Shown: piece by piece, positions 1 through 12,181 of the stretch
How positions within the stretch are numbered: position 1 is the stretch's first letter
How the letters are laid out: each line of letters opens with the position of its first letter
Source of the DNA: Acanthacorydalis orientalis
Taxonomy: Eukaryota; Arthropoda; Insecta; Megaloptera; Corydalidae
Direction: 5' to 3'
Assembly (NCBI GenBank): GCA_034766995.1
Contig: CM068314.1
Location: forward strand, 16,347,701 to 16,411,700
Length of the DNA: 64,000 nt
The notes under the pieces: model-generated
What the model was told of the DNA's origin: nothing
The model's input: only the letters and a program-made list of their open reading frames with translations
Databases searched by the model: none
Made by a program: the position numbers and the translations under genes

Positions 1-145
1 AAAAAAGTTGTACGTACTTTCGCGAAGTATGGGCTATTTATAAACTTTTAAAACAATGTTTACAACTGCTTTAACTGTTTGAAATTTGATACCGATTAAA
101 AATATTTTATTATGTTAGCATTCGTTGAATATGAATTTTATTTTG

Positions 146-273
<128 letters not shown>

Positions 274-604
274 AGTTTGTGTATGTATAGATAAATAGAT
301 TTATTAATTTTACATACTGCACTACTTCATAAAAATAAACTAAAATTATGAATGTTTTATACAGCTGAAATTCAATTTATCAGGTAGATAATTTTTATAG
401 GTTTAGTGGTATGTTATGTGATTGAGTCAATTATGTAAATTTTAGTGTAATAACTGAAAATAACAGATCGATTAATAAGCGATATAATCAAATTATTGTC
501 ATTCTGTTAATTATTGTTGATGAGTTCTAGGAAGTAAGACATTCAAATATACAAATTGTATCAATAAATAATCTACTGCATAAGACTAAACAAAAACTTT
601 ACGT

Positions 605-1080
605 AACAAAGTAACCACAATTCTCCAGATATTTGGCGGATGTGGTGAATCTACTTACAAACAAAACTGTGTATACTCACTCACTCGCAAGTTTGTTATT
701 TTTGAATTACGGTTTAACGTACGCCTACGTTACATATACAAGTGTATTCTTCAACAACGTACCACCTTCAGGTAAATGACGACCTCTTCTTCTTGAGTAG
801 CTGGCTTTGGCTGTTGCAAATAAGCAAGCAAGCAAGCAAAAGCACAGTGGAGTGATGACGATGGCTTGAACCCACCTGCCCCCTGCTAATTACTAAATCA
901 GTAGCACTAAACTTTCAGTCGAGGTCCCTGCTTGCGGCAGTGGCGGTCATTCATTAAAACTTCAACACACTTTGACTACCTCAGCACCGCCCTAACCTCC
1001 CCGCGACCGTCCGTCGACAGCCTTCTACTTCTTCTTCTTCAACCGCACGACTCTAGCTGTATACATAAGTAGCTTGCAGC
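605..1080. other. GC-richer island 1, candidate regulatory DNA
   Basis: A non-repetitive stretch richer in G+C than its surroundings, with no sustained codon frame. It contains an (AAGC)n run (822-839), a TAATTA homeodomain-type word (887-892) and a CTT-rich run near 1022-1040. Confidence 0.45.
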
Positions 1081-2279
1081 CTGCATCGTTTTTTAGTGGT
1101 GTAAGTACGAGGCACGTTCATGATTTAATTATGAATTTGTTTATAACTGGTTTGTAATCTGATTTCCGGAATTTTGTATTCTGCGACATTATTTTTAACA
1201 AGTTTTTAGAGATTCTTTAATGCATAAATTATTCTCTTTTCGTGTGATTAATTTCAATGGCTGCGAAATATTTCTTTCGGATGTCATTAAATGAAAAGAA
1301 TGAATTGCTGATGGTTATTCGTTTTATTTTTAAAATTTTATATTTATTTTATAGTTATTTATATATAATTCAAAACATACTTTAATTGTTTATAGAAATA
1401 TTGACAATTTTATTTCCAATCAGATTCATTTGATTTGTTTGTAAAGACTGATACTAAATTAGGATAAGTGATTCTTTGACAAGCTATTTCAACCAATCTA
1501 AAAGATCAATTGCTCTAGTTTTATATCAGTTCTTATTTTGTAATTTGATTGACTTTACATATAAACTATTTCAGATCATTTTTTAGAGGTAATATTAGTT
1601 TAACTAATTACATTAAAAAATCTCTCGTTTTATAGAATTAATAATTAATTATTTAAATGTGTCTTAATTTTAAAATACAATATTACATTAACAAAAGTAC
1701 AAGTATTAAGATATATCTTTACTTAAGTTTCTTTCTAAATTTAATTTAGGAATGAAATTGAATGAATATTATATTTACTTATTAGAACTATGCATTTACA
1801 GTAATAACTGAAATATTTTAATGCTTCACATGATTATTAATGAAATATTCTAGAAAGTAGACTATATTCATTATAATTTCTAACTGTAATATCATAAAAT
1901 TATACACCCGAATAAGAAAATTATAAATTTAAGTATGGTCTGTTATAATGGACAATACTTGAAAAATTACTGTTTATCTCTTAAACTGCTTTATGAAGAC
2001 AATATATTCCATAGAAATATTATACTACATACTTTCAGTTTATTTATTCACAATTTGTAACGAAATACATTTCTAACTAATTGATATTCTTTTTATAGGT
2101 ATTTAAACTCTTATAAAATACAATAATTCATTTAAAACACTATAATTTATTGTAATTGAATTATCAGACACATTCAAATATGTAATATTAGTTTGTTTTT
2201 TAATTTTAATTTATTAATTTAAAGGATCTTTCAAGAATTGATTAACAGTACAATTACCAACATTAGTGTAATTGAAAAT
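1081..2279. other. AT-rich spacer
   Basis: Low-complexity AT-rich sequence. No gene, element end or long inverted repeat was seen. Confidence 0.6.

Positions 2280-2375
<96 letters not shown>
2280..2375. repeat. Compound (TA)n/(TG)n microsatellite
   Basis: TA repeats interrupted by TATG units and a (TG)n block near 2344-2356. Confidence 0.95.
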
Positions 2376-2514
2376 ATAGTGAAGATACTTCTTATAAAAG
2401 ATCGATGTTTCACAGTTTTATTGAAATGTAGAGATTTGTATAATGTATTCCGTCGCACGTCATAATAATAAGGCTAATAATACAACTTAATGATGAAACA
2501 TTGAATTTGGTTAT

Positions 2515-2645
2515 GGTGTATGAGCGATATCAATCTCCCGTTCGCTACAGCCCGTTGTCGTTAACGACATAGACTGCGAGTAACGACTGAGCCATGACAG
2601 TAATTCAAGTCGACGCACAGTCTCGCTGTTGGTTTTATTCGTTTA
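2515..2645. other. GC-richer island 2
   Basis: Short unique-looking patch holding the 14-bp palindrome at 2556-2569 and several CpGs. No open frame. Confidence 0.4.
2556..2569. promoter_or_regulatory. Perfect 14-bp palindrome in a GC-richer island
   Basis: TGTCGTTAACGACA is a perfect dyad in a non-repetitive, GC-richer patch. It could bind a dimeric factor. The function is inferred from symmetry only. Confidence 0.35.
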
Positions 2646-3415
2646 TAAATACTAATTGTAGCTTTGTTAATAGTTTCACAAGGATAAACTTTATGCGTTA
2701 ATTATTGTGTGCGGGATTTAATTGATCCCTTCTACAATGATCAGCCAGGAATATCTTAACTGGATATTTGATAGAATATGGCGTTTTCAATGATATTCAC
2801 AAATTACAAAAATGAGGATAGGATTATTAAAATATTTTAATATGTTTTCAATATGTTTTCTGTATGTGCTATTTTTTAAATCTTTGTTAAGCATGTTTTA
2901 TGTTTTAGGTAATTGCTATTTTGATTTATAGTAAATAGTCGTATTGTTTTACTCATTTAAATTATTAAAACTTAGAATAAGATTAAGACGAAAATATATT
3001 TTTTAAAAGTTTTATAAAATTAGAATCATTATCAATATTCTATTCAGAAAATAATAGGTGAATATTTTTAAAACACGTTTGATATTTATGATTAGGTGAA
3101 AAATAAATTAAAAAATATTTTAAAATATTTAAAAATATAATTTTATTAAAAATAGTAATTATATTTTTATCAAACTAAATGAATTTTAAAACTTTTAATG
3201 TCATAATTAATTGGAATTTTTTTATAGATAAACATTTCATCTATTACATTCCATTTTTCATTTCGTTAATTATACTAACACAGAAAAGAATTCAAACGGA
3301 AGATATTTTGAATGTTTTTATATCAAAAACAACTCTTTTTCGATTTGAATTTCTATTGAAACTTTGTTAACCAAATAATATATAATTATAATTGATCACT
3401 ATAATATTTTTTAAT

Positions 3416-3459
3416 AAAACGTTCAATTCTTTTTTATAAAACGTTCAATTCTTTTTTAT
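3416..3459. repeat. 22-bp perfect tandem duplication
   Basis: Two identical adjacent units (3416-3437 and 3438-3459) of AAAACGTTCAATTCTTTTTT plus AT. A recent slippage or duplication product. Confidence 0.9.
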
Positions 3460-3508
3460 AAAAAATAGCATTGAAATTAAATAAATAAAATCAGTAGTTA
3501 TAATTCAA

Positions 3509-3665
3509 TTTTTGGCATTATGGATAATTTACTTTCAAAAATAAAAATTTGAATTCTCCACAAAAGCAAAAATTTTTTGATTAAAAATGTTCAATAATTG
3601 ATTATTGACCATTTTGATTTTTGTTTATATACTTATTGATAATCCATCATTGTCAAAGTGATAAA
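3509..3665 (+). repeat. TTTTTGG-type MITE-like repeat, copy 1
   Basis: Begins TTTTTGGCATTATGGATAAT and aligns at roughly 75% over about 110 bp with the copy at 45492. It shares the interior module TTCAATAATTGATTATTGAC and GATTTTTGTTTATATA with the copy at 42650. Non-coding. Confidence 0.6.
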
Positions 3666-4592
3666 ATGCAAAACAATCCATCCGTCCATGTTAAATGATT
3701 TTTAAATTATCCAAACTCGTAAATTGTTCATAATTAATCCATTATTGAACATTTGTGATAATAAAAAATGCTTTGCAGTTCATAAGAAACTGAAAAGAAA
3801 ATCTGTAGTTCGTTATTTTTATATTAAAGTTAATAAATTGTTATAATAAAATTTAGTGCATTAAAAATAATTATATTGAAATAGGCGTACGGTACAAATT
3901 AATACAATATTTTTTACTTCATATGTTTATATTTTCTAATTATATATTTATTATTTTCACTAGTTATATTTGCTGATTAAAATATTTCTATCACTTTTCG
4001 TAGAATAATTAAAAATTATGTATTAAATATTTTTTCAAAAAAAAGTATACAATATAAATGCATATCTTCTCCAATTTAGTTACTTTTGCTCAAGATTTTT
4101 TTTATTTTTATTCTTTGTGTATTTTAATCATAGATCCATTTCAAAGGAAGTAAGAAAGATATCTAAATGTCCGATTATTTTATTTTGTTTTTATTTTTCT
4201 TGAAAACATTATTTTATTAAAAAAATGTTTAAAATTTTAAAAAAGATTTCTCTACAGAATCAGATATTTTTGAGCATAGAATATATAAAAAATTAATTTG
4301 TCTTCAATACTTTTTGTGTATTTTTATTTAAAAGCTGACTTTATCAGATTCATTTCTGATATTGTATTCAAATAAAATACCTTTAATATAATTCAAACAA
4401 ATAAGTAATAATAAATAAACTGATTAATTTTATTAAGAACAGAATACAAGAAATATTTTTTGTTTAAAAAATGTTATTTTGATAAAAAAGATATTGTATA
4501 TAAAGTAATTAAAATACATATTCTATTAAGTAAAATGTATCTAGAAAAAATATCAAAATCTAGTATACTTACTAATTGTACTTTAAATAATT

Positions 4593-4594
4593 GT

Positions 4595-4662
<68 letters not shown>
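4593..4662. repeat. (TA)n microsatellite
   Basis: TA repeat with TATG interruptions at its left end. Confidence 0.97.
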
Positions 4663-4666
<4 letters not shown>

Positions 4667-5120
4667 TTATACATCAATCGTCATATTTTTTAATAACTCT
4701 AAATATTTTATTGTTGATCATCCATCCTCCGTTCAGATTGTGTCATTGAGTAGTATCTGGTTTGACTGGAGTGAAAGAAGGAGCATTTCCATCATCAATT
4801 TTCGTTAAGAGCGTTTCGGAACAGAAGCGTGTATTCTATAATCTAATGACAATATGCGTTCATGTCAGATTTTAGTAATTAGCTCTTCCACCCATTATTA
4901 TATGCGTAATTATTTTAACAAGAAAACTCTCTCTTTGGGCCTGCATCAGATATTCATAATTTGTATTATGTTATATAAATCAGGTTAATATATTCATTAT
5001 TACATATGTACACTTATATGTTTCATGTCTAATTTAATCAAATTGTTGTCGAAAATAAAGAAAAATGTGTTTTGAACATAACATTGCATTATTTCATTGT
5101 AGAAAGGAAGAAATATCGTT

Positions 5121-5126
<6 letters not shown>

Positions 5127-5177
<51 letters not shown>

Positions 5178-5217
5178 TTATGTGTGTGTATGTATATGCA
5201 TGTATATAATATATATG
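5127..5217. repeat. (TA)n microsatellite with impure right side
   Basis: Pure TA to 5174, then CACTTATG, TG-rich and TATG units. Confidence 0.95.
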
Positions 5218-6409
5218 TAAAGTATTTAATTAGACACTAATTAATTTTGACATTGATACTTCAATAAATATTTTTTCAAATTATACTAATGTTTTTAATA
5301 TTAGTTTGAAATTAAATGAAATTTCGATAAGAAAAATATGAAGATTTTTTTATTTTTTTAAAATAATGCTTTTGTATGTGTTATTTAAATATATTTTGTC
5401 TAAAAACTCTTATGTAAATATTTTCTTTAAACAACCTGGGTAAATATTATTCATGCTTTACTTTTCTAAAAATATTACTATTAAATATAAAATATATTTT
5501 TAAATATCATACGTTAATTGTTTATAAAATCAATTTTTTTCAATAATTTAGACACTAATATATAAGTAATAGTTGTGAGTACACTTGCCTTGAACAGAAA
5601 ATTAAAAAAGAAAAATGTGTTGAATTGTACTGAACCTATTTCAATGTATCCTTTAAGATTTTTAATAGAGAATGCAATAGTTGAAACTTATACGAAAGTA
5701 ATTAATTTAGACAGGAGTACCTCTTTTGTGAACATATTAAATATAACAGCATGTAAAGGAATTTATCAATAAATTAATTGCATTTATGGATGTTTAATCT
5801 GCTGCATTTTCCAATAAGCATCTTAAAAATATATTCAAATGGAGAATTAGTAAAAATTAACGCCTTGATTCATATTGAATTTTGGGAGTTATAATAAAAA
5901 CAAGACATTACTTTTTGTTTATTCTGTATTTCAATATACAATATTTTTTAGTGTTTACTGGAAAATGTATTCGTTTATATATGCAGGAATTAAACTAATT
6001 TACACATGATTACCTCTAAATATTGTTATATGTAAAGTGATGCCAAAATTTTTTATTATATTTTTAAAATTGCTGAAAGAATTTATATTAGTTATCAAAA
6101 ATCTGTTATAATGTTCTGTTTTCATTGCTAAAGAAAAAAGCATACTTTTCCATTTTTGTGATTCCTTTTTTATAAATAATAGAATACTAAATGTAGGAAC
6201 AGAAATGTGAAATTTGGTAAATAAAATGAATATTATATATATATATAATTGTGCAAGTTGAACAATTTACTTTTATTGCCAATTATATTTGTAACGTTTT
6301 TGAATCTAGTTTAATTAAAGTAAAATAAATATACTCTGTGCTCGTGAACAGAGTTGCATTATGTACACAGCACATGTCTATATATAATACAGAAATAAAC
6401 AGCTTTTAT
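5218..6409. other. AT-rich spacer
   Basis: A 65-codon frame at 5575-5772 begins at GTG and shows no family motif. Nothing else seen. Confidence 0.55.
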
Positions 6410-6840
6410 ACCTGGACGAAATGATTACGCATCGTCGGTATAACAATGCTTGTTGCTCAGTACGGTTTGTGTAGATACCAGGCAATAGCTAGAGCATGCA
6501 GTCATCCAGCCCCCATAATGATGTTAGATGAATGTGTCTAGTGGCGTTGTTGGCTGCGGCTAACAGGTTTTGAAGCATCATCGGTACCGCGGCTGCTAAT
6601 TATCGCTTCAATGACAATAGAAGAAAAGATCTGTTGTCATCGGCATCGTCGAACCCGCGACCGTTAACTAACAACGCGTACGCTCTCATGCGAAGTACCA
6701 TGGCGGTAACACCTCGTTACTGTTGCTCTATGAGGTATTCCGCTTGTTAACTCTAATCTAGATGCTGTGAATGATTTTCACGGCCGCTGTGGTGCGAACC
6801 ATCTTTATATGTTTCAGTTGTTGCTTGTGCAACGTTCTGT
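6410..6840. other. GC-richer island 3, candidate enhancer-like DNA
   Basis: One of the stronger islands, rich in CpG. It holds TAATTA (6597-6602) followed 11 bp later by ACAATAG (6614-6620, Sox-type word). No open frame of note. Confidence 0.45.
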
Positions 6841-7851
6841 TTCCAGTACCATAATGTCGAGGTTTCTGTTCAACTGGCTATTCATGTTTAAAATGTTTTG
6901 TATTTTGATTTTATAATTAAAATCGATGTATTTTATTTTGTACAAGTGAGAAATTTTATTTAAAAGTATTTCCAGTACTTTAAATTATAATTATCAAATT
7001 CTTTTATTGATTTTATTTTAATTGGAAAAATATTATACTTAATTCTGCTTGTATTTATAAATAAGATACATTTGTTTTTTATGTTAATTGTATAAAGATT
7101 TTTACATTTAAAATTATTTCATTCTTAAAAAAATACCTTATTGGACAGAAACTTTATTGTTTTCATCTAAATGATTTATTCGAGCTAGAGTATATTTATA
7201 AAATTGTTTCGAATGTGAAATAGTAATAACATAGATTTGAAATATCGATATTTTTAAAGTAATCTACATATCAAACTTTTTAACTTTTAATAAAACAATT
7301 TTTAGTTTCTCTTGAAATTTATTTTCGTTTTTTGAACAGTAATTAATGCTATCGAATTGGAAGAAGTTCATTTTGACTATTTTTAAATTAAACATTAAAT
7401 TTTAATTTCAATTTTATCTTAAAAATACAATTTAGTGAAAAAAAATCAATTGAATTTCATTTCGAAATTCTTGATAAACTTTGTATTGTAAAGCGGAAAA
7501 AAGGAATAATAATTATCAAGAATTAAAATTTCAGTTAATAATTTTAATTAAAAAGAAGTTATTTTCAACAATGCAAAGAAATTAGTCAAAAAAACAAGCG
7601 TAAATAATTTTTAATCAGTGTACAATTATTTCAAAATATATTTTATTATTTGATATATTTTTTCAATAGACTCTTTTTAGTACATTTTTACTAAAGTTTA
7701 ACACGAACAATCAGGTAAAAAATATAAGATATGATTTTTATTTTGGATATTAATATTAGTTAAAATATTTTATACACTTATTTCCTTACAAGCAAAATAT
7801 TCATTAGTGTCAAATATTAATAAATCATAGCTTCAATTATGTAGACATAAG

Positions 7852-7856
<5 letters not shown>
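6841..7856. other. AT-rich spacer
   Basis: No gene or element recognised. Confidence 0.6.

Positions 7857-7903
<47 letters not shown>
7857..7903. repeat. (TA)n microsatellite
   Basis: Pure TA repeat entered from a CATA run. Confidence 0.97.
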
Positions 7904-7908
<5 letters not shown>

Positions 7909-8019
7909 ATAATGTTAAACTAAAGATGTTGCGACTGTAAGAAAATAAACAAAGAATAAATGAAATGTACACCTAGTTATAATTATTATTCTACAAGCAA
8001 TTTCGTCTTTTTGGCACAG

Positions 8020-8165
8020 TGTAAACCTGCAGTATCATTACTGTTTACTTAAAGACAAGCGGTTAATCCGAGGAGCTAACCGGCCAAAATCCCCGGCCGT
8101 ATTTAGCTTGCACCGCAGCGCTTGCAGGCGACTAAAGCTTAGAATATAAAGACGTCTTGTGTACG
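8020..8165. other. GC-richer island 4
   Basis: Contains TGTTTAC (8042-8048, forkhead-type) and TAATCC (8064-8069, Otd/Bicoid-type) 15 bp apart, then CCGGCC words. No frame. Confidence 0.45.
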
Positions 8166-8271
8166 ATATCGAAAACGCACATTTGAAATGCAGTAAACAC
8201 TTAGATATTATATACACGTACTTTCATTACACTTTACACACACCCTCTTTAATACACATAGATAATTTTAA

Positions 8272-8297
<26 letters not shown>
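8272..8297. repeat. (TA)n microsatellite
   Basis: Short pure TA repeat. Confidence 0.95.
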
Positions 8298-8303
<6 letters not shown>

Positions 8304-8578
8304 TAAATATATGTCATATTATATTTTCATGAATGTTAAATGTTTTTTACTAATTAAAATATCATCATAGTTGATTAAACGCGTACATAATTAACAATAT
8401 AAATAATATATTTGGTTTTGTCAGTGATATTTTATGTTATAATAGTATGATTGTAACATTATATAAATATTATTAAAGTTCATATTTGAATTTATTAAAA
8501 TGACAAGTTAATCGAATAATAGTGAATAAAATTTGATAAAATGAAATTAGTTTTTGATTTTTTTTTTATTATCATACG

Positions 8579-8582
<4 letters not shown>

Positions 8583-8611
<29 letters not shown>
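8583..8611. repeat. (TA)n microsatellite
   Basis: Short pure TA repeat. Confidence 0.95.
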
Positions 8612-8613
<2 letters not shown>

Positions 8614-8706
8614 CAAAATTATCTACAAAAAATTCAATGATGTCGTTTCATTTATTTATGACGATTTTTCTATGGTACCCAAATATGTTTATCTTATATA
8701 TAAAAT

Positions 8707-8751
8707 AACACGTTGCAATCTGTCTGCGAAATTATTATATAAACATACTAA

Positions 8752-8793
<42 letters not shown>

Positions 8794-8836
8794 CAACACG
8801 TTGCAATATGTTTACGAGAATGATTATATAAACATA
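8707..8836. repeat. 41-bp direct repeat flanking a TA microsatellite
   Basis: The words at 8707-8747 and 8795-8836 both run AACACGTTGCAAT...ATTATATAAACATA with about 80% identity, and a (TA)n tract lies between them. This looks like a segmental duplication around the microsatellite. Confidence 0.8.
8761..8792. repeat. (TA)n microsatellite
   Basis: Lies between the 41-bp direct repeats at 8707 and 8795. Confidence 0.95.
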
Positions 8837-8888
8837 AGTGAGCTTTAAAAAATGTTTAAAATTTCATTCGGTTACATGACATGCTTAT

Positions 8889-8960
8889 AATTGACAAGAG
8901 AGCGAGCACAGCGAATTCGGGTGTCGGTAAGCGCAGCGAGCAGGGGGCGAAGTCCCCTTG
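8889..8960. other. GC-rich patch with terminal hairpin abutting (TA)n
   Basis: This patch differs sharply in composition from its surroundings: GAGAGCGAGCACAGCGAATT, GGTGTCGGTAAGCGCAGCGA, then a hairpin at 8943-8957 (GGGGG, loop CGAAG, TCCCC) and TTG. A (TA)n run starts at 8961. The repeated AGCG/GCGAGC words and terminal hairpin suggest the end of a mobile element. It does not carry a proper Helitron CTRR end, so no class is assigned. Confidence 0.45.
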
Positions 8961-8986
8961 TATATATATATATATATATATATATA
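8961..8986. repeat. (TA)n microsatellite
   Basis: Begins immediately after the GC-rich hairpin patch at 8889-8960. Confidence 0.95.
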
Positions 8987-9100
8987 CACTTATACTATGT
9001 ATTATATATTTGAGTCTTTAAATTTATTGAAAAAACTCTCTCTTGGAAATATAGTATTATCCAGACAGAAAAATTATTCCATAAATCTATATAAAATGGG

Positions 9101-9149
9101 AACTCCAATAAGAGTTTATTCAAAAGTAACTCCAATAAGAGTTTATTCA
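9101..9149. repeat. 22-bp direct repeat, 27-bp period
   Basis: AACTCCAATAAGAGTTTATT plus CA occurs at 9101-9122 and again at 9128-9149, separated by AAAGT. Confidence 0.9.
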
Positions 9150-9834
9150 ATATTTATAGGTGTCATTATGTATTGGGAATATTTTTTTGGGATTTTTTCG
9201 AGTTTTGTCTTAATCATTTTACTAAAAAGAATCTGAATGTCTTCTATTTAGTTTCAAACACATGCACACGCAGAAAACACACGCAGCTACACACACACAC
9301 TCAAATATATATGTATATATGTATATATTCACATGAATATAAAAATAAACTATATTAGAAATCGATAAATTAAGTAACCGATAGTTTATGAATTGATATT
9401 TTATAGTCGAAAATAAAGAATCATTTCAATTTCTACCTACAGTTAATTTTTGAGATTTAAGTAAGATTTTCTAGTTATTACAAATAAAAGATGTTTATCT
9501 TATTTTTTTAATGCATATTGTATTTTAAAATGAATTTATATTTGAATTCAAGGATACATTTTTTTTAAAAAAAATGATGAATATGTTTAAACATTTAATT
9601 AATTTACTTATATGAAATTGTATATTAAAGTGATTTCTTAATTATAATTCTAAATAATTATTGATTTAAAATAAGATTAATTTTAGAATTATTAACATTA
9701 TACTAAATTTGATGTTCAAATAAATTATAAACTCATTATTTAATGGCGTACTTTATATAGTAATAAATAATAATGAGGATTTTGAAATATCGTATTACTA
9801 TCATGTAAGAGTCGCAAAATGGTTCATATCAACT

Positions 9835-10200
9835 AATTCTTCGATCTTGTCTCCGTGACCTTAACTTCGCATCAATAAGGAAAGCGTAAGACACTCATTC
9901 CCGTACATGATGGTGTGAGTACGCTATAACGGGTATGACCCTTCTAATCTGTCCTCAGCCATCGCCGTCGTACGGGTTTCGCTTTTCCTTGGCTTTCTGT
10001 GCTCCTTCCTCCGCTACTTACTTTTCCTCTAATCCACCAAACACTTGCGCGTATGAGATTGGGGATTTGACCTGATAATATGCAGTTCCTGCTAGTTAGC
10101 TATAACCATTAGCTTTCCTCTAGAAGGTTACACGTTATAGAGGTGGCTAGACTAGAATCCTATTTGCACAGTACATCCCAAAGGTTGGAATTAGTGGTTA
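9835..10200. other. GC-richer island 5
   Basis: Unique-looking sequence with TGACCTTAA (nuclear-receptor half-site-like) near its left side and TAATCC at 10030-10035. No usable frame. Confidence 0.45.
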
Positions 10201-10449
10201 GTTTGCATAATTTTGTAAGAAGTGTAAAGACTTGATTTAAGTTGTTTAATATTTCGTGATTATAGAATGTTATTCGGATTTATCTATAATCATTTATTCT
10301 AGAAAAAAAAGTATCTACATTCTTAACAAATTATGTATATATATATATATTATTTAAATTAATTTCAAACTAAAATATTCGTGTTATAATATTTTATTAT
10401 ATTTTTTCTTCTTATTATAACAAGTCCATATTCTATAATTTTAAGCAAG

Positions 10450-10450
<1 letters not shown>

Positions 10451-10490
<40 letters not shown>
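10451..10490. repeat. (TA)n microsatellite
   Basis: TA repeat with one CA interruption. A smaller one lies at 10333-10350. Confidence 0.95.
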
Positions 10491-10493
<3 letters not shown>

Positions 10494-10689
10494 CTTTTTT
10501 AAAAAGATCTCATTATCACTCAGTCAATATTTTGATGTCACTTCTTATATTCCTGTATAACCCATTTCATGCTGACTTTCAAAACTTCGTATTTATGATG
10601 TTTTGTGTTACAGTTCCTGTTTCTTAGATACTCTCTCTCCCCATACTTTTGAATTCTTTTTAGACAACTTATTCATTCATGATAGTCGT

Positions 10690-10820
10690 TTTTGTTACGG
10701 TTGCGTGCTGCAGCTATAAGGTACATCCTCTTCGCATAGACTGACGCGGCGCACCGGCGTCTGGGCGGTAGCACATTGCAAAAGTTTTAAGTATACTGTC
10801 GAAATACAGAGAGACACTTA
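10690..10820. other. GC-richer island 6
   Basis: Short CpG-rich patch (GACGCGGCGCACCGGCGTCT). An 88-codon minus-strand frame running into it has no recognised motif. Confidence 0.4.
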
Positions 10821-11051
10821 CTAAAAAGACATGTATGCACGTGAAACAGTTTATAATGATACGATAAATAGAATACATTATTGATAATATGTCTGTATTT
10901 ATTTCATTCATGTCAAATGCATAAAATAAATGGACTGATGATACGAATTTTGTAAAATAAGTAATGACATTATAAAACATTTACTTTCAAATTCGGTATG
11001 TATTATTTGTGCATGCTTTTTATTTTTTAAATATACTAAACAAGTTATTGA

Positions 11052-11120
11052 TTGAAAATCAAAAACAGTGTTTGATTTTCAAAGATCATTTATCAATTCA
11101 AAGATAATGTTTGAATTGAT
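11052..11120. repeat. Two consecutive perfect hairpins
   Basis: The first has 12-bp arms (TTGAAAATCAAA at 11052-11063, TTTGATTTTCAA at 11071-11082) around loop AACAGTG. The second has 11-bp arms (ATCAATTCAAA at 11092-11102, TTTGAATTGAT at 11110-11120) around loop GATAATG. Both loops are 7 nt and 9 bp separate the hairpins. Confidence 0.85.
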
Positions 11121-11609
11121 TGAGAGTTGACTGAAAATTATAATTGCTTTCAGGCATACACTTTTGTTCAAATTTTAAGATAATGATTACTACACTTTTT
11201 TCTAACCTTTGTTCGAAAAGTGTATCTGTTAATTTTTTGCATTTGTATAGTAGCATATAAGTAGTAGTTATACACAATATGATAATTAGTTACTATTAAA
11301 ATCTTCAACTTTGGTGACTTTTATTCATTATGTATTGTCTTATTTAAAACCGAGTTTGTATTTTAATATTTAGTATGAACAAAAATGTATGTCTAAACTG
11401 AACAACTACACACTTTTTTAATATTTTAATATACGAGTACATATTTCTATTTTTAATATTTAATATTATTTTGGATATTTTTTTTTCTTCTGTTTTTCTG
11501 AGAAAGATTTTATTTTTTAAATATTTTCTTATTTTTCAACGACTGAACTATTTTTGTACTGTATATCAGATTCATTTCAGTTAATTTTTTTTTAATAATG
11601 ATTATTATA

Positions 11610-12181
11610 TTAAGTTAGTAAGAAAATAATTGCGGTTTTTATTTTCTGAATTTTAACCTTATTTTTTTTCAATGGCTGTATGACATTACATCGTATTCAT
11701 ATTAATATCATTTTAAATTACATTTTTCAGTCTGTATTTTGGTAACATCGGCTTTAATTTTATTATTAATTTTACTTGAAGTTGGGCTATTGAATTAAAG
11801 ATGGAAAAGGGAAATAAGAGCATTTGTGTAAGTTGAAAATGGGTGGTAAAGCAGCAGAAATTGCTCATAAACTAAACGATACTTTTAGTGTGGTTACTGT
11901 TAAGGAACGTATGGTACAATGGTGGTTCCAAAAGTTTCATGCTGAAGACAAGAGTCTTGAAAATGAAGAATGTCGCAGACGTTCTTCTTCAGTTCATAAC
12001 GACCAACTGAAATCATTAGTTGAATCGGAACCACGCACATCAATTCGAGACCTTGTACAAAAGTTAGACATTAGTCATCTAACAGTTGTGAACAACTTAA
12101 AACAGCTATGAAAATCAAAAAAGCTTTAAATGTATATACATTTGAAGGTCATAAACCACAATTATTTTTCTACTAACCTAA
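11610..12181 (+). mobile_element. Mariner deletion derivative, copy A
   Basis: This is a 572-bp non-autonomous mariner element. The left end begins TTAAGTTAGTAAGAAAATAA and the right end is its imperfect inverted match, finishing in CTACTAACCTAA. TA dinucleotides flank both ends (11608-11609 and 12182-12183), as expected for the TA target-site duplication of mariner. Inside are the 5' leader and the N-terminal DNA-binding part of a mariner transposase of the cecropia/Hsmar1-like type, followed at once by the 3' end. The whole DD34D catalytic domain (over 200 codons in an intact element) is missing. Copies B and C carry the same junction, so the deletion predates their spread. The copy cannot make transposase but could have been moved by one supplied in trans. 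Confidence 0.9.
11801..12111 (+). pseudogene. Mariner transposase N-terminal fragment (helix-turn-helix region)
   Basis: An ATG at 11801 corresponds to the family start, but small frameshifts separate it from the long open frame at 11824-12111 (95 codons, entered at TTG with no ATG until the internal Met at 11839). The peptide reads KMGGKAAEIAHKLNDTF..., then WWFQKF, then an acidic linker, then SIRDLVQKLDISHLTVVNNL. These match the two helix-turn-helix motifs that bind the inverted repeats in mariner transposases. It stops at TGA 12109-12111, where relatives have a Gly codon (GGA). No catalytic aspartates are present. This is a relic of the DNA-binding domain and a stable protein is unlikely. 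Confidence 0.85.

Larger units (their letters stand above)
2646..4592. other. AT-rich spacer
   Basis: Contains the 22-bp tandem duplication (3416-3459) and MITE-like copy 1 (3509-3665). Nothing else recognisable. Confidence 0.6.

Noticed and set aside
8943..8960. Helitron 3' end
   Set aside because: A terminal hairpin is present but the sequence after it is CTTG followed by TATA rather than CTRR, and no 5' TC end was found.
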